Assembly (NCBI GenBank): GCA_025360015.1
Contig: JANYCZ010000060.1
Coordinates: 1 to 32,435 of the forward strand
Source: Verrucomicrobiota bacterium
GTDB lineage: Bacteria; Verrucomicrobiota; Verrucomicrobiia; Verrucomicrobiales; Verrucomicrobiaceae
DNA length: 32,435 nucleotides
Direction: 5' to 3'
How positions within the stretch are numbered: the stretch's first letter is position 1; every line of letters starts with the position of its first letter. The notes beneath the pieces were generated by a model. It was not told the origin of the DNA. It ran no database searches and worked only from the letters and a program-made list of their open reading frames with translations. This document shows positions 7,464 through 15,848 of the stretch, one piece after another. The position numbers were made by a program, and so were the translations under genes.

Positions 7464-10130
7464 CTAGGACAGAGGTTCGATTTCAGCGCTGGCGGCGTAG
7501 TCGGCGGCGCGGAGGAGGGATTCGAGATAGGCAAGGCCCCAGCGACCAAAGCGGCGCTGGAGACGGGCGAAGCGCTGCGGCACCTCGGCGGCTGCTTTTT
7601 GAGTGGCCTCATAATCGGACTCGGGATCAAAAGTCTCGTCTGCGGGCGACATCGGGAAGTGGGGCCGTGCGCGACCGTGATGCGCGGCTACGAGGTGCAG
7701 AACGATGTCTTTTTCTTCGTCCGTCAGAGCTGCAAAGTCGCGGAGGAGATCCGCATCGGCCTCTTTGTTGAGGCTGGGGGAAGAGGCATCTAGTAGAGAG
7801 CCGAACTCGTGACGGTAGGGATCGAGGCCGGGGCGCGGGCGAAACTTTTTGCCAGTGGCTGGGTGCTTGCCAGATTTGGCAAAGCACTCGGCTTTGTCAT
7901 AGTTGCCAATGCCCTGCTGCCAGTGACGGCGGCGTTTGCCAAGATCGTGAAGTTGGGCTGCAAGGATGATGCAGCGGCCCAGGGGTGCGGAGAGGCCGAG
8001 CTTAGTTACGATATTGCGAGCATGGCTGACCACATCTGTGACGTGCTTGTCAAGATAGACCGCAGTGGTGTTTTCCGTACTGTCTGCCCCTGCGGCCTTT
8101 TTGGCCTCCAACCAGAGCCAGTATTGAGGCTTTGCGTTTCCTTCATCGATTTCACTGAGGTCTTCTCTTTGAATCAGTGTGTCGATGAGCAGCTTGAGGC
8201 GAAGACGGGTATATTCTGCGGGGAAATCTTCTGAAGCGCTTTTCACGCGAACTCGGGTGGCAGGACCTTCAAGAATATCGGCAACATCGAGGGTGCCAGG
8301 TGTTTCCGGTGCCGCTGCCTTGCCCTCGAGCAGACCGTTTGAAAGTCCACCGTGAGACGGAGCCAGCAGCAAGGTCGAGTTGTACAGCAGGGTTTCGTTA
8401 TCCTTTTCCGCGAGTTCAGCGAGAGAGCAGGCGCGGGAGACTTTGCCATCATTTGAAACCAGCCAGGGGCAAAGAGTGGCGGCTTTGTCATCGCCCAGAC
8501 GCTTCACGATTTGGGCGAGTTCATCCCGCACACGATAGGAGGGAGAGCGTAGCAACTCGTGAGGCTTGAGCGGATACTCGCCGAGCAGTTCCTCCGGGTC
8601 GTAAATCTTCACGAGTTCGCCTGTGATGATTTCCACCTCGCTACGCCAGGCGATTTGAGTCTCTGGGACCTGCCACTCGGCCTCGCCGTGCAGATAGGGG
8701 GCGATGTTTGGGCGTCCGGGAAGTGACTCGCGGATGCTGGTCATGGCCCAAGCATCGAACAAAATGTCGGTGGCGGGGCGGATGGTCGGAAGCGGTGAAA
8801 AGGCTTTGGAACGCTCGTCGGCATTCAGTTTCCGAAGGGCTGCGGGGCTGGCATCCGCGTTGAGCTGGCGCAGGAGATTGAGCGTTCGCTGCCGGGCAGC
8901 GTCCATAGGGTCAAATTTGCTGTCGTCGGGGTCGGTGTTTTTGAAGGTGGCTGGATAGACGACCTCGACCACGGTGTCCGTGAGCATGCCAAAGCGGTTC
9001 ACGCGCCCAAAGCGCTGTGCCATGCTCTCATAAGTTGAGAGATCGCAGATAAGGTCGTCTGCGGAGAGGTTCACACCGACTTCTCCCGCGCTGGTGGCGA
9101 CGAGATAGCAGGTGCCTTCGTGCGGAGGTTGCGCATTCTCAGGCCGAGAGGAAGACGGCAAGAAGCGGCTCAAAATCGGCCTCTTGATGAGTCCCTCTCG
9201 TTCCAAACCGCGCATGGTGCCAGTGAGGACTTCGTGAGGCAGCTTTTCAGCTCCGAGCGCTGAGGCTACTTTCTGAACTGCATCGACGGTTCGGGCGAAA
9301 ATCAAAACGGCACGGCCGGAATCGCGTCGAGCCAAGGCTAGTTCACTGAGCTTTGCTGCCAGTGGAGCGGGCTTTTCATCCTCAATCGGGTTGAACCGCA
9401 GGTGTTTCCTTGCGCTAAGACGCTGGCACACAACTTCGTGCTCCTCATCCGCTGAGGTGAGGGTGAAGGTCTTATTGGAATCCCGAGCCGTGGCGGTGAG
9501 TTGCAGCACATGCAGCGGCCTCGCGTCTCCGCAGCGCTTTTGTTCGCTCACAATGCTATCAAGCAACTTTTGGAAGGCGGGCTCCAGATGGGCTTCATCA
9601 TGCACCAGCAGCACATCTTGCCCAAGGAATGCCGCATGGTGGGGCCGCGTTTTGAATCCGCAAGTGTATCGGCTGAAAAGAAGCCCGCTGCCGATCATGT
9701 CCACCGTGCCAACAATCACCGCAGGCCGCGCGGGATCAGCACACCACTCGCGGTTGTCTGCAAACTGCCCACGCAAGGTGCTCAGCGCCAAGGGCACGTC
9801 CACGGGTACCGCACAAAGTGCAGTCAACTTCGCGTTCAACTCAGGATTCGCCCTCAAACGCTCCCGAAGACGCTCAACCTCCGCCGAGGTCTGGTCCACG
9901 ACTGTCCGGCGGTTCACCACATATACCAGCCGTCTTGGAACACGATCAGGATGCGTTAGCAAAGTAATTAGCCAAATTGCAACAACCGCGGTCTTGCCGA
10001 GGCCCGTGGGCAGATTCGCAACCGAAGGCGGGTCTGAACAAAGAAGGCGGTCATACAATGCTTGTTGCCAGGGGAAAGGAGCCGAACCCGTGAGTTCAAG
10101 AAAGAGGTCTGAAAACAAGGCATTGGACAT
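7464..10130 (-). CDS. cas3: Cas3 helicase-nuclease with C-terminal HD domain
   Basis: This is the 888-residue effector that unwinds and degrades target DNA after Cascade binds it. The SF2 helicase comes first: Walker A PTGLGKT at 41-47, DEAH at 178-181, and RecA2 motifs including TSAGEVGVNLSADDLI and the QRFGRVNRFG motif VI. The HD nuclease lies at the C-terminus: H728/D729 (LHDLGK), H817/H818 (AAHHGRARPHF) and D877. A C-terminal HD domain is typical of type I-U/I-G and opposite to most type I Cas3 proteins. The open frame extends upstream to 10427, but that part is a low-complexity Arg/Ser/Pro sequence that would overlap the VWA gene. I therefore start at the ATG at 10130, whose product begins directly with a helicase-like region. 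It is the first gene of the cas operon; its promoter should lie in 10131-10245. Confidence 0.94.
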   Translation of the reverse strand: MSNALFSDLFLELTGSAPFPWQQALYDRLLCSDPPSVANLPTGLGKTAVVAIWLITLLTHPDRVPRRLVYVVNRRTVVDQTSAEVERLRERLRANPELNAKLTALCAVPVDVPLALSTLRGQFADNREWCADPARPAVIVGTVDMIGSGLLFSRYTCGFKTRPHHAAFLGQDVLLVHDEAHLEPAFQKLLDSIVSEQKRCGDARPLHVLQLTATARDSNKTFTLTSADEEHEVVCQRLSARKHLRFNPIEDEKPAPLAAKLSELALARRDSGRAVLIFARTVDAVQKVASALGAEKLPHEVLTGTMRGLEREGLIKRPILSRFLPSSSRPENAQPPHEGTCYLVATSAGEVGVNLSADDLICDLSTYESMAQRFGRVNRFGMLTDTVVEVVYPATFKNTDPDDSKFDPMDAARQRTLNLLRQLNADASPAALRKLNADERSKAFSPLPTIRPATDILFDAWAMTSIRESLPGRPNIAPYLHGEAEWQVPETQIAWRSEVEIITGELVKIYDPEELLGEYPLKPHELLRSPSYRVRDELAQIVKRLGDDKAATLCPWLVSNDGKVSRACSLAELAEKDNETLLYNSTLLLAPSHGGLSNGLLEGKAAAPETPGTLDVADILEGPATRVRVKSASEDFPAEYTRLRLKLLIDTLIQREDLSEIDEGNAKPQYWLWLEAKKAAGADSTENTTAVYLDKHVTDVVSHARNIVTKLGLSAPLGRCIILAAQLHDLGKRRRHWQQGIGNYDKAECFAKSGKHPATGKKFRPRPGLDPYRHEFGSLLDASSPSLNKEADADLLRDFAALTDEEKDIVLHLVAAHHGRARPHFPMSPADETFDPESDYEATQKAAAEVPQRFARLQRRFGRWGLAYLESLLRAADYAASAEIEPLS

Positions 10131-10245
10131 GTACGTAAAATATCTAAAGTGATTGGGCCATTCGGACCTTCGGTTCCTAATCAAATAACACAATCGAAAA
10201 TGTGCCGGGCTGCGGATAAGCCGTGGGCGCATCGCATGCGGCAAA

Positions 10246-10938
10246 TCATTTGGACTCCTCCTCACGCTGGATCTCGTCGAGGCTCTTCTCATCATCCGCC
10301 ATGGCAGTGGCATCCATCTGGCCGGTGGCTTTGAGGCGGGAGGCGCGGACTTTGCGAGAGAGTGCGCTGCCGGTGGACTGGATGCCTTTGGCGCTGAAGC
10401 TGACATTGGCCGCGACCGCACACTCAATGTTCATGACGCCGGCGCTGGCAATGGCATCCTGGTTGGCAGCGAGGAAGAGGAACTCCCAGCCCTTGGTCTC
10501 GCGGTACAGGTGGATGAGATCGCCGATGTGCTTGGCGCTGTATTCCCGTGAGGCGTTCTCCATGCCATCCGTGAAGATGGCGACAATGACCTTGGCGGGC
10601 TGACGCTTGGCGGGCAGCTTTTGGAAACGTGTGTCGAGGTCGCGGATGGTGCGGCCGATCGCATCGAGCAGGGCCGTGCTGCCTCGTGGAACGTAGGTGG
10701 CTGCAGTGAGCTGGGGTACATCTCGCAGCCGCAGCGCCGCCATGGGCACCTCGTAACGATCATCAAACTGCACGAGCGTCAGGCGGGCCTCTCCTGGCAC
10801 GTCGGACTGCGATTGAACAAAGTCATTGAAAGCAGCGACGGCGGGCTCCTGCATGGGCTGCATGGAGCCGCTGCGGTCCAGGATGTAGGCGATTTCGATG
10901 TGGCGGTGGGAGGGGAGTGGTATGGGGTCAGTTTTCAT
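10246..10938 (-). CDS. Cytoplasmic VWA-domain protein (TerY-like)
   Basis: This 230-residue protein is essentially one von Willebrand A domain with a complete MIDAS metal site: DRSGS at 21-25, T88 in RGSTALLDAIG, and D124 in FTDGMENAS. There is no signal peptide or membrane segment, so it should be a soluble metal-dependent protein-binding module like stand-alone TerY-type VWA proteins. The C-terminal ~40 residues are charged (DDEKSLDEIQREEE). It is transcribed divergently from the WYL regulator across 76 bp that contain the conserved GGGGTGGGACATTGGC element, so the two may share control. Its partner is unknown; the secreted VWA protein and the tubulin-like protein downstream are candidates only by proximity. 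Confidence 0.9.
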   Translation of the reverse strand: MKTDPIPLPSHRHIEIAYILDRSGSMQPMQEPAVAAFNDFVQSQSDVPGEARLTLVQFDDRYEVPMAALRLRDVPQLTAATYVPRGSTALLDAIGRTIRDLDTRFQKLPAKRQPAKVIVAIFTDGMENASREYSAKHIGDLIHLYRETKGWEFLFLAANQDAIASAGVMNIECAVAANVSFSAKGIQSTGSALSRKVRASRLKATGQMDATAMADDEKSLDEIQREEESK

Positions 10939-10959
10939 TTCAGCCGCAAACTGTCATTG

Positions 10960-10986
10960 GGGGTGGGACATTGGCGGGGTGACATC
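10960..10986 (+). promoter_or_regulatory. Conserved element, site A (upstream of WYL gene)
   Basis: The 27-bp site begins GGGGTGGGACATTGGC, followed by GGGGTGACATC. Its first 16 bases are identical to site C, and it matches site B at most positions. Inside the site, GGGGTG-GACAT and GGGGTG-ACAT form an imperfect direct repeat about 16 bp apart. It ends exactly 28 bp before the ATG of the WYL regulator. It is either an operator for that regulator (autoregulation) or a shared promoter element. Confidence 0.6.
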
Positions 10987-11014
10987 TGAATTTTCTGCAT
11001 TAATCTTCGTTAAG

Positions 11015-12070
11015 ATGCCTAAAGTATCCTCCCCTTCCCCATCAAGAGCCAAGACTCCCCTTCCCGGCCTGCCCCTACGCTCGGGTGCCAGTCGTCCGGC
11101 CATGTGGCGGGTGCTGGAGATCCACAAGATCATCCGCATGGGCAAGCATCCCAACTGCTCTTCTCTGGCAAAGGAGATCGAGGTGACGACCAAGACCATC
11201 CAGCGGGATGTGACCTTCATGCGGGACCAGCTCGGGCTGCCGCTGGAGTATGACCCGCTCAAGCACGGCTACCACTACACGCGGGAGGTGCATGAGTTCC
11301 CCATGCTGCATCTCTCCCGCAATGATCTCGTGGCCTTGTTCCTGGCGCGGCATGCGCTGGAGCCGCTGCGGGGCACACGCTTGGAACGCATGCTGACGGA
11401 GAGCTTCAGCAAGATTGCGGATGCCTGCCCCGGCGAGATTTCCATTGAGTGGCATGAGCTGGACGAGGCCTTTTCCGTGAAGGCCTCCGGGGTGCTGCCT
11501 GCGGATGTGACGCTCTTTGGCGATTTGCTCGATGCAGTGCGGGCCTGCCGTGAGGTAAGCTTTGATTACCACAAGCTCACCGGCAGCAAGCCGGAGCAGC
11601 GCACGGTGCATCCCTATCATGTGGGACAGATCGAGCATGGATGGTATTTGCTTGCCTACGACCCGGCGCGAAAAGCGGTGCGCACCTTTGCGCTGCAACG
11701 CATCACGAACCTGAGCCTGCTGAAGATGAAGTTTGAGCGAAATCCAAAGTTCAATGCACGGGATCATCTGGGCGGAGGCTTTGGCGTATGGAGTTATGCG
11801 GTTGAGGAAAAGCTCAAGCACGAGGTCCACATACGCTTTGAAGGCTATGCCGCCCGCGTGGTGGCAGAGCGTCAGTGGCACTCCACCCAGGCAATCCGCA
11901 AACTGAAGCCCGACGGCAGCGTGATCGAGTTTCAGGCCGACCTGTCCGGCCTGGAGGAAATCACCCGCTGGGTGCTGAGCTGGGGCAGCAAAGCCACGGT
12001 TTTGGGGCCACCCGAACTCAAGAAACGGGTGCGAGAGGAACTTGCGGGTATGATGAAGAGCTGCAGATGA
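11015..12070 (+). CDS. WYL-domain transcriptional regulator
   Basis: The 351-residue protein has an N-terminal helix-turn-helix (residues ~30-75, with CSSLAKEIEVTTKTIQRDVTFM as the DeoR/HTH_11-like core) and a central WYL domain with the name-giving W210-Y211-L212 in EHGWYLLAYD. A C-terminal WCX-like segment follows (HVRITW-type strands, then RWVLSWGSKATVLGPPEL). WYL domains bind nucleic-acid or nucleotide ligands and commonly control defence or DNA-damage genes. The frame is open upstream to 10898, but the ATG at 11015 follows site A by 28 bp and begins a normal HTH-leading tail, so I start there. It lies between the CRISPR locus and the patchwork region; whether it regulates either cannot be read from the sequence. 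Confidence 0.92.
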   Translation: MPKVSSPSPSRAKTPLPGLPLRSGASRPAMWRVLEIHKIIRMGKHPNCSSLAKEIEVTTKTIQRDVTFMRDQLGLPLEYDPLKHGYHYTREVHEFPMLHLSRNDLVALFLARHALEPLRGTRLERMLTESFSKIADACPGEISIEWHELDEAFSVKASGVLPADVTLFGDLLDAVRACREVSFDYHKLTGSKPEQRTVHPYHVGQIEHGWYLLAYDPARKAVRTFALQRITNLSLLKMKFERNPKFNARDHLGGGFGVWSYAVEEKLKHEVHIRFEGYAARVVAERQWHSTQAIRKLKPDGSVIEFQADLSGLEEITRWVLSWGSKATVLGPPELKKRVREELAGMMKSCR

Positions 12071-12161
12071 GGCATCTTCAAACGGAGCTATTTTCCCAAT
12101 GATAGACGATGGGCATACTTACCCGGCAGCCCTGCAGCGAGAATGGCTTGGCCATCACACT

Positions 12162-14423
12162 CTACACCAGCCCAGCGTCCTTCATGGATTGAATCATCCA
12201 TGTGTTGTTCCATTGCACGGCCTCGTGGATCATCTCCCTCTCATAGGAGTTGCGAGAGCTGAACGCCACCGATGGTTTGCCAAACAACTCGTCGAAATAG
12301 AAATACGGTCGAAGTTCCACCGGAACCTGTGGCCACATCGGCCACTCCAGCAGACGCGGGTCGGGCTGAAAATCCTTATCCGGCTTGTTCTGTCTTTCCC
12401 AGACACCGTAGATGTCCAGCAGGTCCGGCTTGGTCCAGCAACTCTCTGGAGTCATCCCAATCGTGCCGTCATCTAGGCGACGCAGAAAAGGCCAGAACTC
12501 GTTTGGGTAAGGTTTGAGTTCGTCATCGCTGAGCACAGGTAAGGGCATCTCTACGCTTGCTGCTCGTTGTGCCTTGCCTCGCTCGATGAACTTCGAGAGA
12601 ATGTGCTGCCAAGGCTCGCCATTCACCCAAGCGTTGATGGTGGAACGCCATTCAGGAGGAGCATTTTGTCCAAAGGAAAGCGTTTCCATGTTGATGCCGA
12701 GCCAAAAAAAGCGCCCGTCCACCTCTTTGACCAGCGGGATCATTCCCGTTATTTGGTGGTTGTTTGCCGGAACCGGTTGCATGCGCCAGATGCGGCGGAT
12801 GTTGCGAGTGACGATGTGGTCACGGCGTCGGAGATAGTCGGCGGTAATCCTCTCCAGCCAGAAGCATTCTTTGGTAACAGGCCCGTGATCGTGGTTGGGC
12901 GGGGCCAGGCAATCAAGACAAGCATACACGCGGCTGCCGTCTGGCATTTGAAGCGGTGTTTGTCCGTGCGCATCAAAGTGATCCAGCACGTTCGATCCAT
13001 CAGGGTTCGGTTGGCACAGCCAGAGCTGCCGCATCGAGGTGCCGAAGTCCGGCTTGTGTCGCCGGATGCGGAACATGACTCGCGTAAGGTTCGGATTGTT
13101 GCGCAACAGATGAAGCAAAGCGTCATAGTGACCACCAGCGACAATGTCTGAGACCAATGTCGGCGTCAGGGTGGTGGGCAGGCCAAGGGCTTCATACTTC
13201 TTGAGAAGTGGCAACTTCTGATCTGCCAACACGCAATTCAGAAATGTCGTGGTCCCGCCACCTTGCGCATTACCTTTGTAAAACAGGGGAACCTGCCAGA
13301 ATTCAGCCAGCGGAACGAGCGGGGCAATCGCTTGGTTCACCCAATCAAGATCATGCTGCCGGTAGGTAATTAGAGGGTGACCACCTGGAATGAGTTGCCC
13401 GTTCTTTTTGAAATCCTCCGGCTTGTAGTCTCGCCCACCCTTGAAACACGCGCCGTGCTCCAGAAGTCGGTCTGCCAACCCCCATCGCTGGCTTCTCATG
13501 GCGAGCATGAGCGGATTATTTATGCCCTCACACGCCAAGCCCTGTGCATTCGCACCATGCTTGATCAGCAGTTCGATCATCTCTTGGACATCAGCAGTGT
13601 CCTCAACATCGCGCAATGCATGAATCGAAAAAGACAAAGCGCTAAACCAGTCGCTGAAGCTCCGTTCGAGATTCCAGCAGGGAAGGTCGGGTGCGGCCCC
13701 ACGCTCCAGCAGGATGCGCATTGCAGACGGTTGGTAACACCGCACTGCGGCCTCCAGCAGCACGTCCAGCAGACGGGTGCTGTGTTGGGAGAGCTGCCGC
13801 TCGAATCCCATCTGATGCCGGTAGCCATTGATTCTGGGAACAAACCCATCACCACGAAAATCATGGTGAGACAACACGGCATCGAGTACATCAAGGCGGT
13901 TCGCCTGAATCGCATTCGCCGCAATCTCAGCGGCAGACTCCGCATCCAGCGAAGCGTCCGAAAGCTTCCGCAGAATCTCCGTCACAACATCAAAAACCGC
14001 CGGAGCTGAGGTGCCGTTCAGATGGACTCCAATTAAGATGTCCAGGGCCTCCGGGTTCGCCGCTCGCCGGATGTGCCTTGATAGACCGGCCAGATAACGC
14101 CCGCGTGCGTGGGCGGAAAGTTCCGGACCGAGGAGACTTGGAAGACGGCACATCAGCAGCGTTCCGGCTGTCCATGCGCGGACTTCTAGCAGGGGGAGAA
14201 CTTTGATCAGCGTCTCTTTTCCGAGCGCACCTGCCGTTTTTTCGAGTTGTTCCCATTCTTCCCCTCCCTCCACAAAATCACTCAATCCACCGTAACGCAG
14301 TGCGAAACCGTAGTGCATCCAGTCCACGATTCCCTGGGGACGCTTGGTTCCAGTCAAAGCAAGCGTTTCGATGCATTCGTCAAATGTCCGTGTTGCTTCT
14401 GGAGTGCTAATATTATTATCCAT
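12162..14423 (-). CDS. Large ankyrin-like repeat protein
   Basis: This 753-residue protein has no signal peptide. Its N-terminal half is helical and alanine/leucine-rich. Residues ~230-345 contain at least two to three ankyrin-type repeats (PSAMRILLERGAAPDLP, MIELLIKHGANAQG, WGLADRLLEHGACFKGG), and further helical pairs of the same sort continue to ~450 (HYDALLHLLRNNPNL). The C-terminal ~300 residues are rich in Trp and Pro, with a short CLDCLAPPNHDHG segment, and resemble no family I know. The gene is convergent with the WYL gene (91 bp between stops). It is divergent from the truncated nuclease, its start lying 18 bp from site B. The function is unknown; ankyrin repeats indicate protein binding. 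Confidence 0.85.
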   Translation of the reverse strand: MDNNISTPEATRTFDECIETLALTGTKRPQGIVDWMHYGFALRYGGLSDFVEGGEEWEQLEKTAGALGKETLIKVLPLLEVRAWTAGTLLMCRLPSLLGPELSAHARGRYLAGLSRHIRRAANPEALDILIGVHLNGTSAPAVFDVVTEILRKLSDASLDAESAAEIAANAIQANRLDVLDAVLSHHDFRGDGFVPRINGYRHQMGFERQLSQHSTRLLDVLLEAAVRCYQPSAMRILLERGAAPDLPCWNLERSFSDWFSALSFSIHALRDVEDTADVQEMIELLIKHGANAQGLACEGINNPLMLAMRSQRWGLADRLLEHGACFKGGRDYKPEDFKKNGQLIPGGHPLITYRQHDLDWVNQAIAPLVPLAEFWQVPLFYKGNAQGGGTTTFLNCVLADQKLPLLKKYEALGLPTTLTPTLVSDIVAGGHYDALLHLLRNNPNLTRVMFRIRRHKPDFGTSMRQLWLCQPNPDGSNVLDHFDAHGQTPLQMPDGSRVYACLDCLAPPNHDHGPVTKECFWLERITADYLRRRDHIVTRNIRRIWRMQPVPANNHQITGMIPLVKEVDGRFFWLGINMETLSFGQNAPPEWRSTINAWVNGEPWQHILSKFIERGKAQRAASVEMPLPVLSDDELKPYPNEFWPFLRRLDDGTIGMTPESCWTKPDLLDIYGVWERQNKPDKDFQPDPRLLEWPMWPQVPVELRPYFYFDELFGKPSVAFSSRNSYEREMIHEAVQWNNTWMIQSMKDAGLV

Positions 14424-14441
14424 AAATTCACACTACTGTAT

Positions 14442-14468
14442 GGGGTAGGACAATGGCAGGGTGATGTC
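14442..14468 (+). promoter_or_regulatory. Conserved element, site B (upstream of nuclease fragment)
   Basis: The site begins GGGGTAGGACAATGGC and continues AGGGTGATGTC. It differs from site A at two positions in the first 16 and a few in the remainder. It ends exactly 28 bp before the ATG of the nuclease fragment at 14497, the same distance as site A to the WYL start. It also lies 18 bp upstream of the divergent ankyrin gene. Confidence 0.55.
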
Positions 14469-14496
14469 TCCGCTTTTTTGACTTTTCGCACAGGTC

Positions 14497-14688
14497 ATGC
14501 CCCTCCTGCGCTGCCGTGCTCCCAAATCTCCCTCTCGACTCGAAGAACGCTTCCTGATGCTCTGGAAAAACATCGAGGGGCCGGACTTGGAGATAGAATA
14601 CCGCTTCCATGACGAGCGGCGTTGGCGGGCCGATTTTGCGCAAATGGAGGGCCGTGTGCTGATTGAGATCGAGGGAGGCACCCGATAG
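14497..14688 (+). pseudogene. Truncated restriction-endonuclease-like (PD-(D/E)XK) gene
   Basis: The 63-residue reading frame runs from a basic N-terminus through RLEERFLMLWKNIEGPDL and a YRFHDERRWRADFA segment to VLIEIEGGT, then stops. These segments match the first half of small phage-type PD-(D/E)XK nucleases, where the D of RADFA and the E of IEIEGG are catalytic. In intact relatives IEIEGGTW is followed by a GGRH-type segment and ~40-60 more residues; here a stop follows at once and no continuation is visible in the other frames. It is therefore most likely a deletion remnant. The preserved site B upstream suggests it was once a regulated gene. A real 63-aa protein cannot be excluded. 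Confidence 0.6.
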
Positions 14689-14804
14689 TGATTCGAGCAG
14701 TTCGCGCTGTCCATCCTGTGTGAACATGATCAAGCAGAGTGGTGGTAGAGCGAATGAATTCGCGGGAATCTCGTTTCATGTGGCTGTTAGGGCATCTACC
14801 ACGT

Positions 14805-14831
14805 GGGGTGGGACATTGGCCGGGGGGTCGG
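14805..14831 (+). promoter_or_regulatory. Conserved element, site C (orphan copy)
   Basis: The site has the identical 16-mer GGGGTGGGACATTGGC as site A, followed by a diverged second half (CGGGGGGTCGG). No start codon lies 28 bp downstream; instead it abuts the 3' end of the broken polymerase gene, which is read on the other strand. The gene it served was probably deleted. Confidence 0.5.
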
Positions 14832-14840
14832 CAATTCAAT

Positions 14841-15478
14841 TCAAATCGTCCTCCCCTTCTCCACCCGCAGCACGTCCAGCGTGTAGCCCGCTCCATTGTC
14901 GAACGGCTTCACCTCCCCGGTGGCCTGCACCACGGGATAGCACACGGTATTCAACCCATAGAGTCGCTAGACGGCAGCGAAGATTTCGCATTCCACAATG
15001 CCGGTGCGGGCGCAGATGTAGATGAACTTCATGGGCTGACCGTTATGCTGCAGGTGGGAGCGGCTGACGACGATGAGGCCGCAGACGGTGACACGCTGAT
15101 TCGGGTAACGGTGGAGTTCGGTAATCGGGCAGTAGGTTTGCCAGGCAACCTGGAGGTGCAGGTCCAAGGGATGGCCGCTCACGGTGTAGCCGCAAAGTTC
15201 CAATTCATCTGGAGCTTATGCACTGTGCTGGGCTCTTCGCGAAAGGTGGCGCGGATGTCGTCTTCGCGGGAGGTGCGAAAGAGCCAGTGAGCGCCGGTAT
15301 TTACCTCGCGCGAGCTGTGCAGGCGGCGCCAGAACTGCTCTGTGCGAGAACTGCCCAAGGAATCAAACGCACCAGCGCGAATGAGGTTCAGCGCTTCAAC
15401 ACCCTCGGGACGAACACGCTCGCAGAAATCAAGGATGCTTGTAAAAGGTGAAAGGCCTTCTCGCTATGCCAATGAGCT
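14841..15478 (-). pseudogene. C-terminal fragment of DnaE-type DNA polymerase III alpha (dnaE2-like), broken
   Basis: Translation of the minus strand gives recognisable DnaE C-terminal sequence in pieces. Near 15450-15205 it reads REGLSPFTSILDFCERV, then EALNLIRAGAFDSLGSS. After a frameshift at ~15204-15209 it continues ELCGYTVSGHPLDLHLQ and QRVTVCGLIVVSR, the OB-fold region that ends error-prone DnaE2-like polymerases. A TAG at 14967-14969 stands where a Tyr would be expected. Beyond it the match resumes (RLYGLNTVCYPVVQATGEV) to a TGA at 14841. Another stop lies near 15465. Only about the last 200 of ~1000 codons remain, so this is a decayed fragment left by a deletion. It stands in the patchwork between the CRISPR locus and the tubulin cluster. 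Confidence 0.8.
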
Positions 15479-15528
15479 AGTAAGATTTCACGAGAGTAGA
15501 CGGAATTCCATGCAAAGTTCTCATGCCT

Positions 15529-15837
15529 TCAAGGCAGCCATGGCCAGACCTCCTTGAGGAGTTGTGCGGCTGTGACATCTGCTGGCGGCGCTTGCGCTTC
15601 GGAGGGTGATTTGAAGAGGTACATGCCGCCAAATGCCAGCACTGCCACGATGGCAACGGGCAGGCCAATTTTTAATCCGAGGCCGGACTTTGAGCCGCCG
15701 GTCACGGGTTCGAGCTTGCCCTGGCAGTCAGGGTCTTCGGGGTCGCGCCCGCACTTGAAATCTCCGCCAGTGTCAAAACACTCGCTTTTGTCTGCACGGG
15801 TGCAGATGCCAAATTGAACACATTGATATTGGGCCAT
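15529..15837 (-). CDS. Small zinc-ribbon-like membrane protein
   Basis: The protein has 102 residues. The N-terminus is cysteine-rich (C6, C12, C20, C29, C38): CVQFGIC then TRAD, later a KCGRDPEDPDC segment and QGKL. One transmembrane helix follows at ~54-75, then a short tail. The pattern C-x5-C-xx-AD ... C ... C-G-L is shared with the N-terminus of the ankyrin protein at 21827-22729 (CVNFGRCPAAD ... CPLCGEPM), which also has a TM helix right after it. The module is probably a small metal-binding ribbon facing the cytoplasm. The gene starts 11 bp after the tubulin-like gene and is the last gene of that operon, so it probably works with it, perhaps as a membrane anchor or adaptor. Confidence 0.82.
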   Translation of the reverse strand: MAQYQCVQFGICTRADKSECFDTGGDFKCGRDPEDPDCQGKLEPVTGGSKSGLGLKIGLPVAIVAVLAFGGMYLFKSPSEAQAPPADVTAAQLLKEVWPWLP

Positions 15838-15848
15838 TGACTTGAGGG

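Noticed and set aside
10131..10427. N-terminal extension of Cas3 by 99 codons
   Set aside because: Low-complexity Arg/Ser/Pro sequence that overlaps the VWA gene; the helicase starts at the ATG at 10130.
14739..15290. 183-codon plus-strand ORF
   Set aside because: Runs opposite the broken DnaE fragment, whose minus-strand protein similarity is clear.
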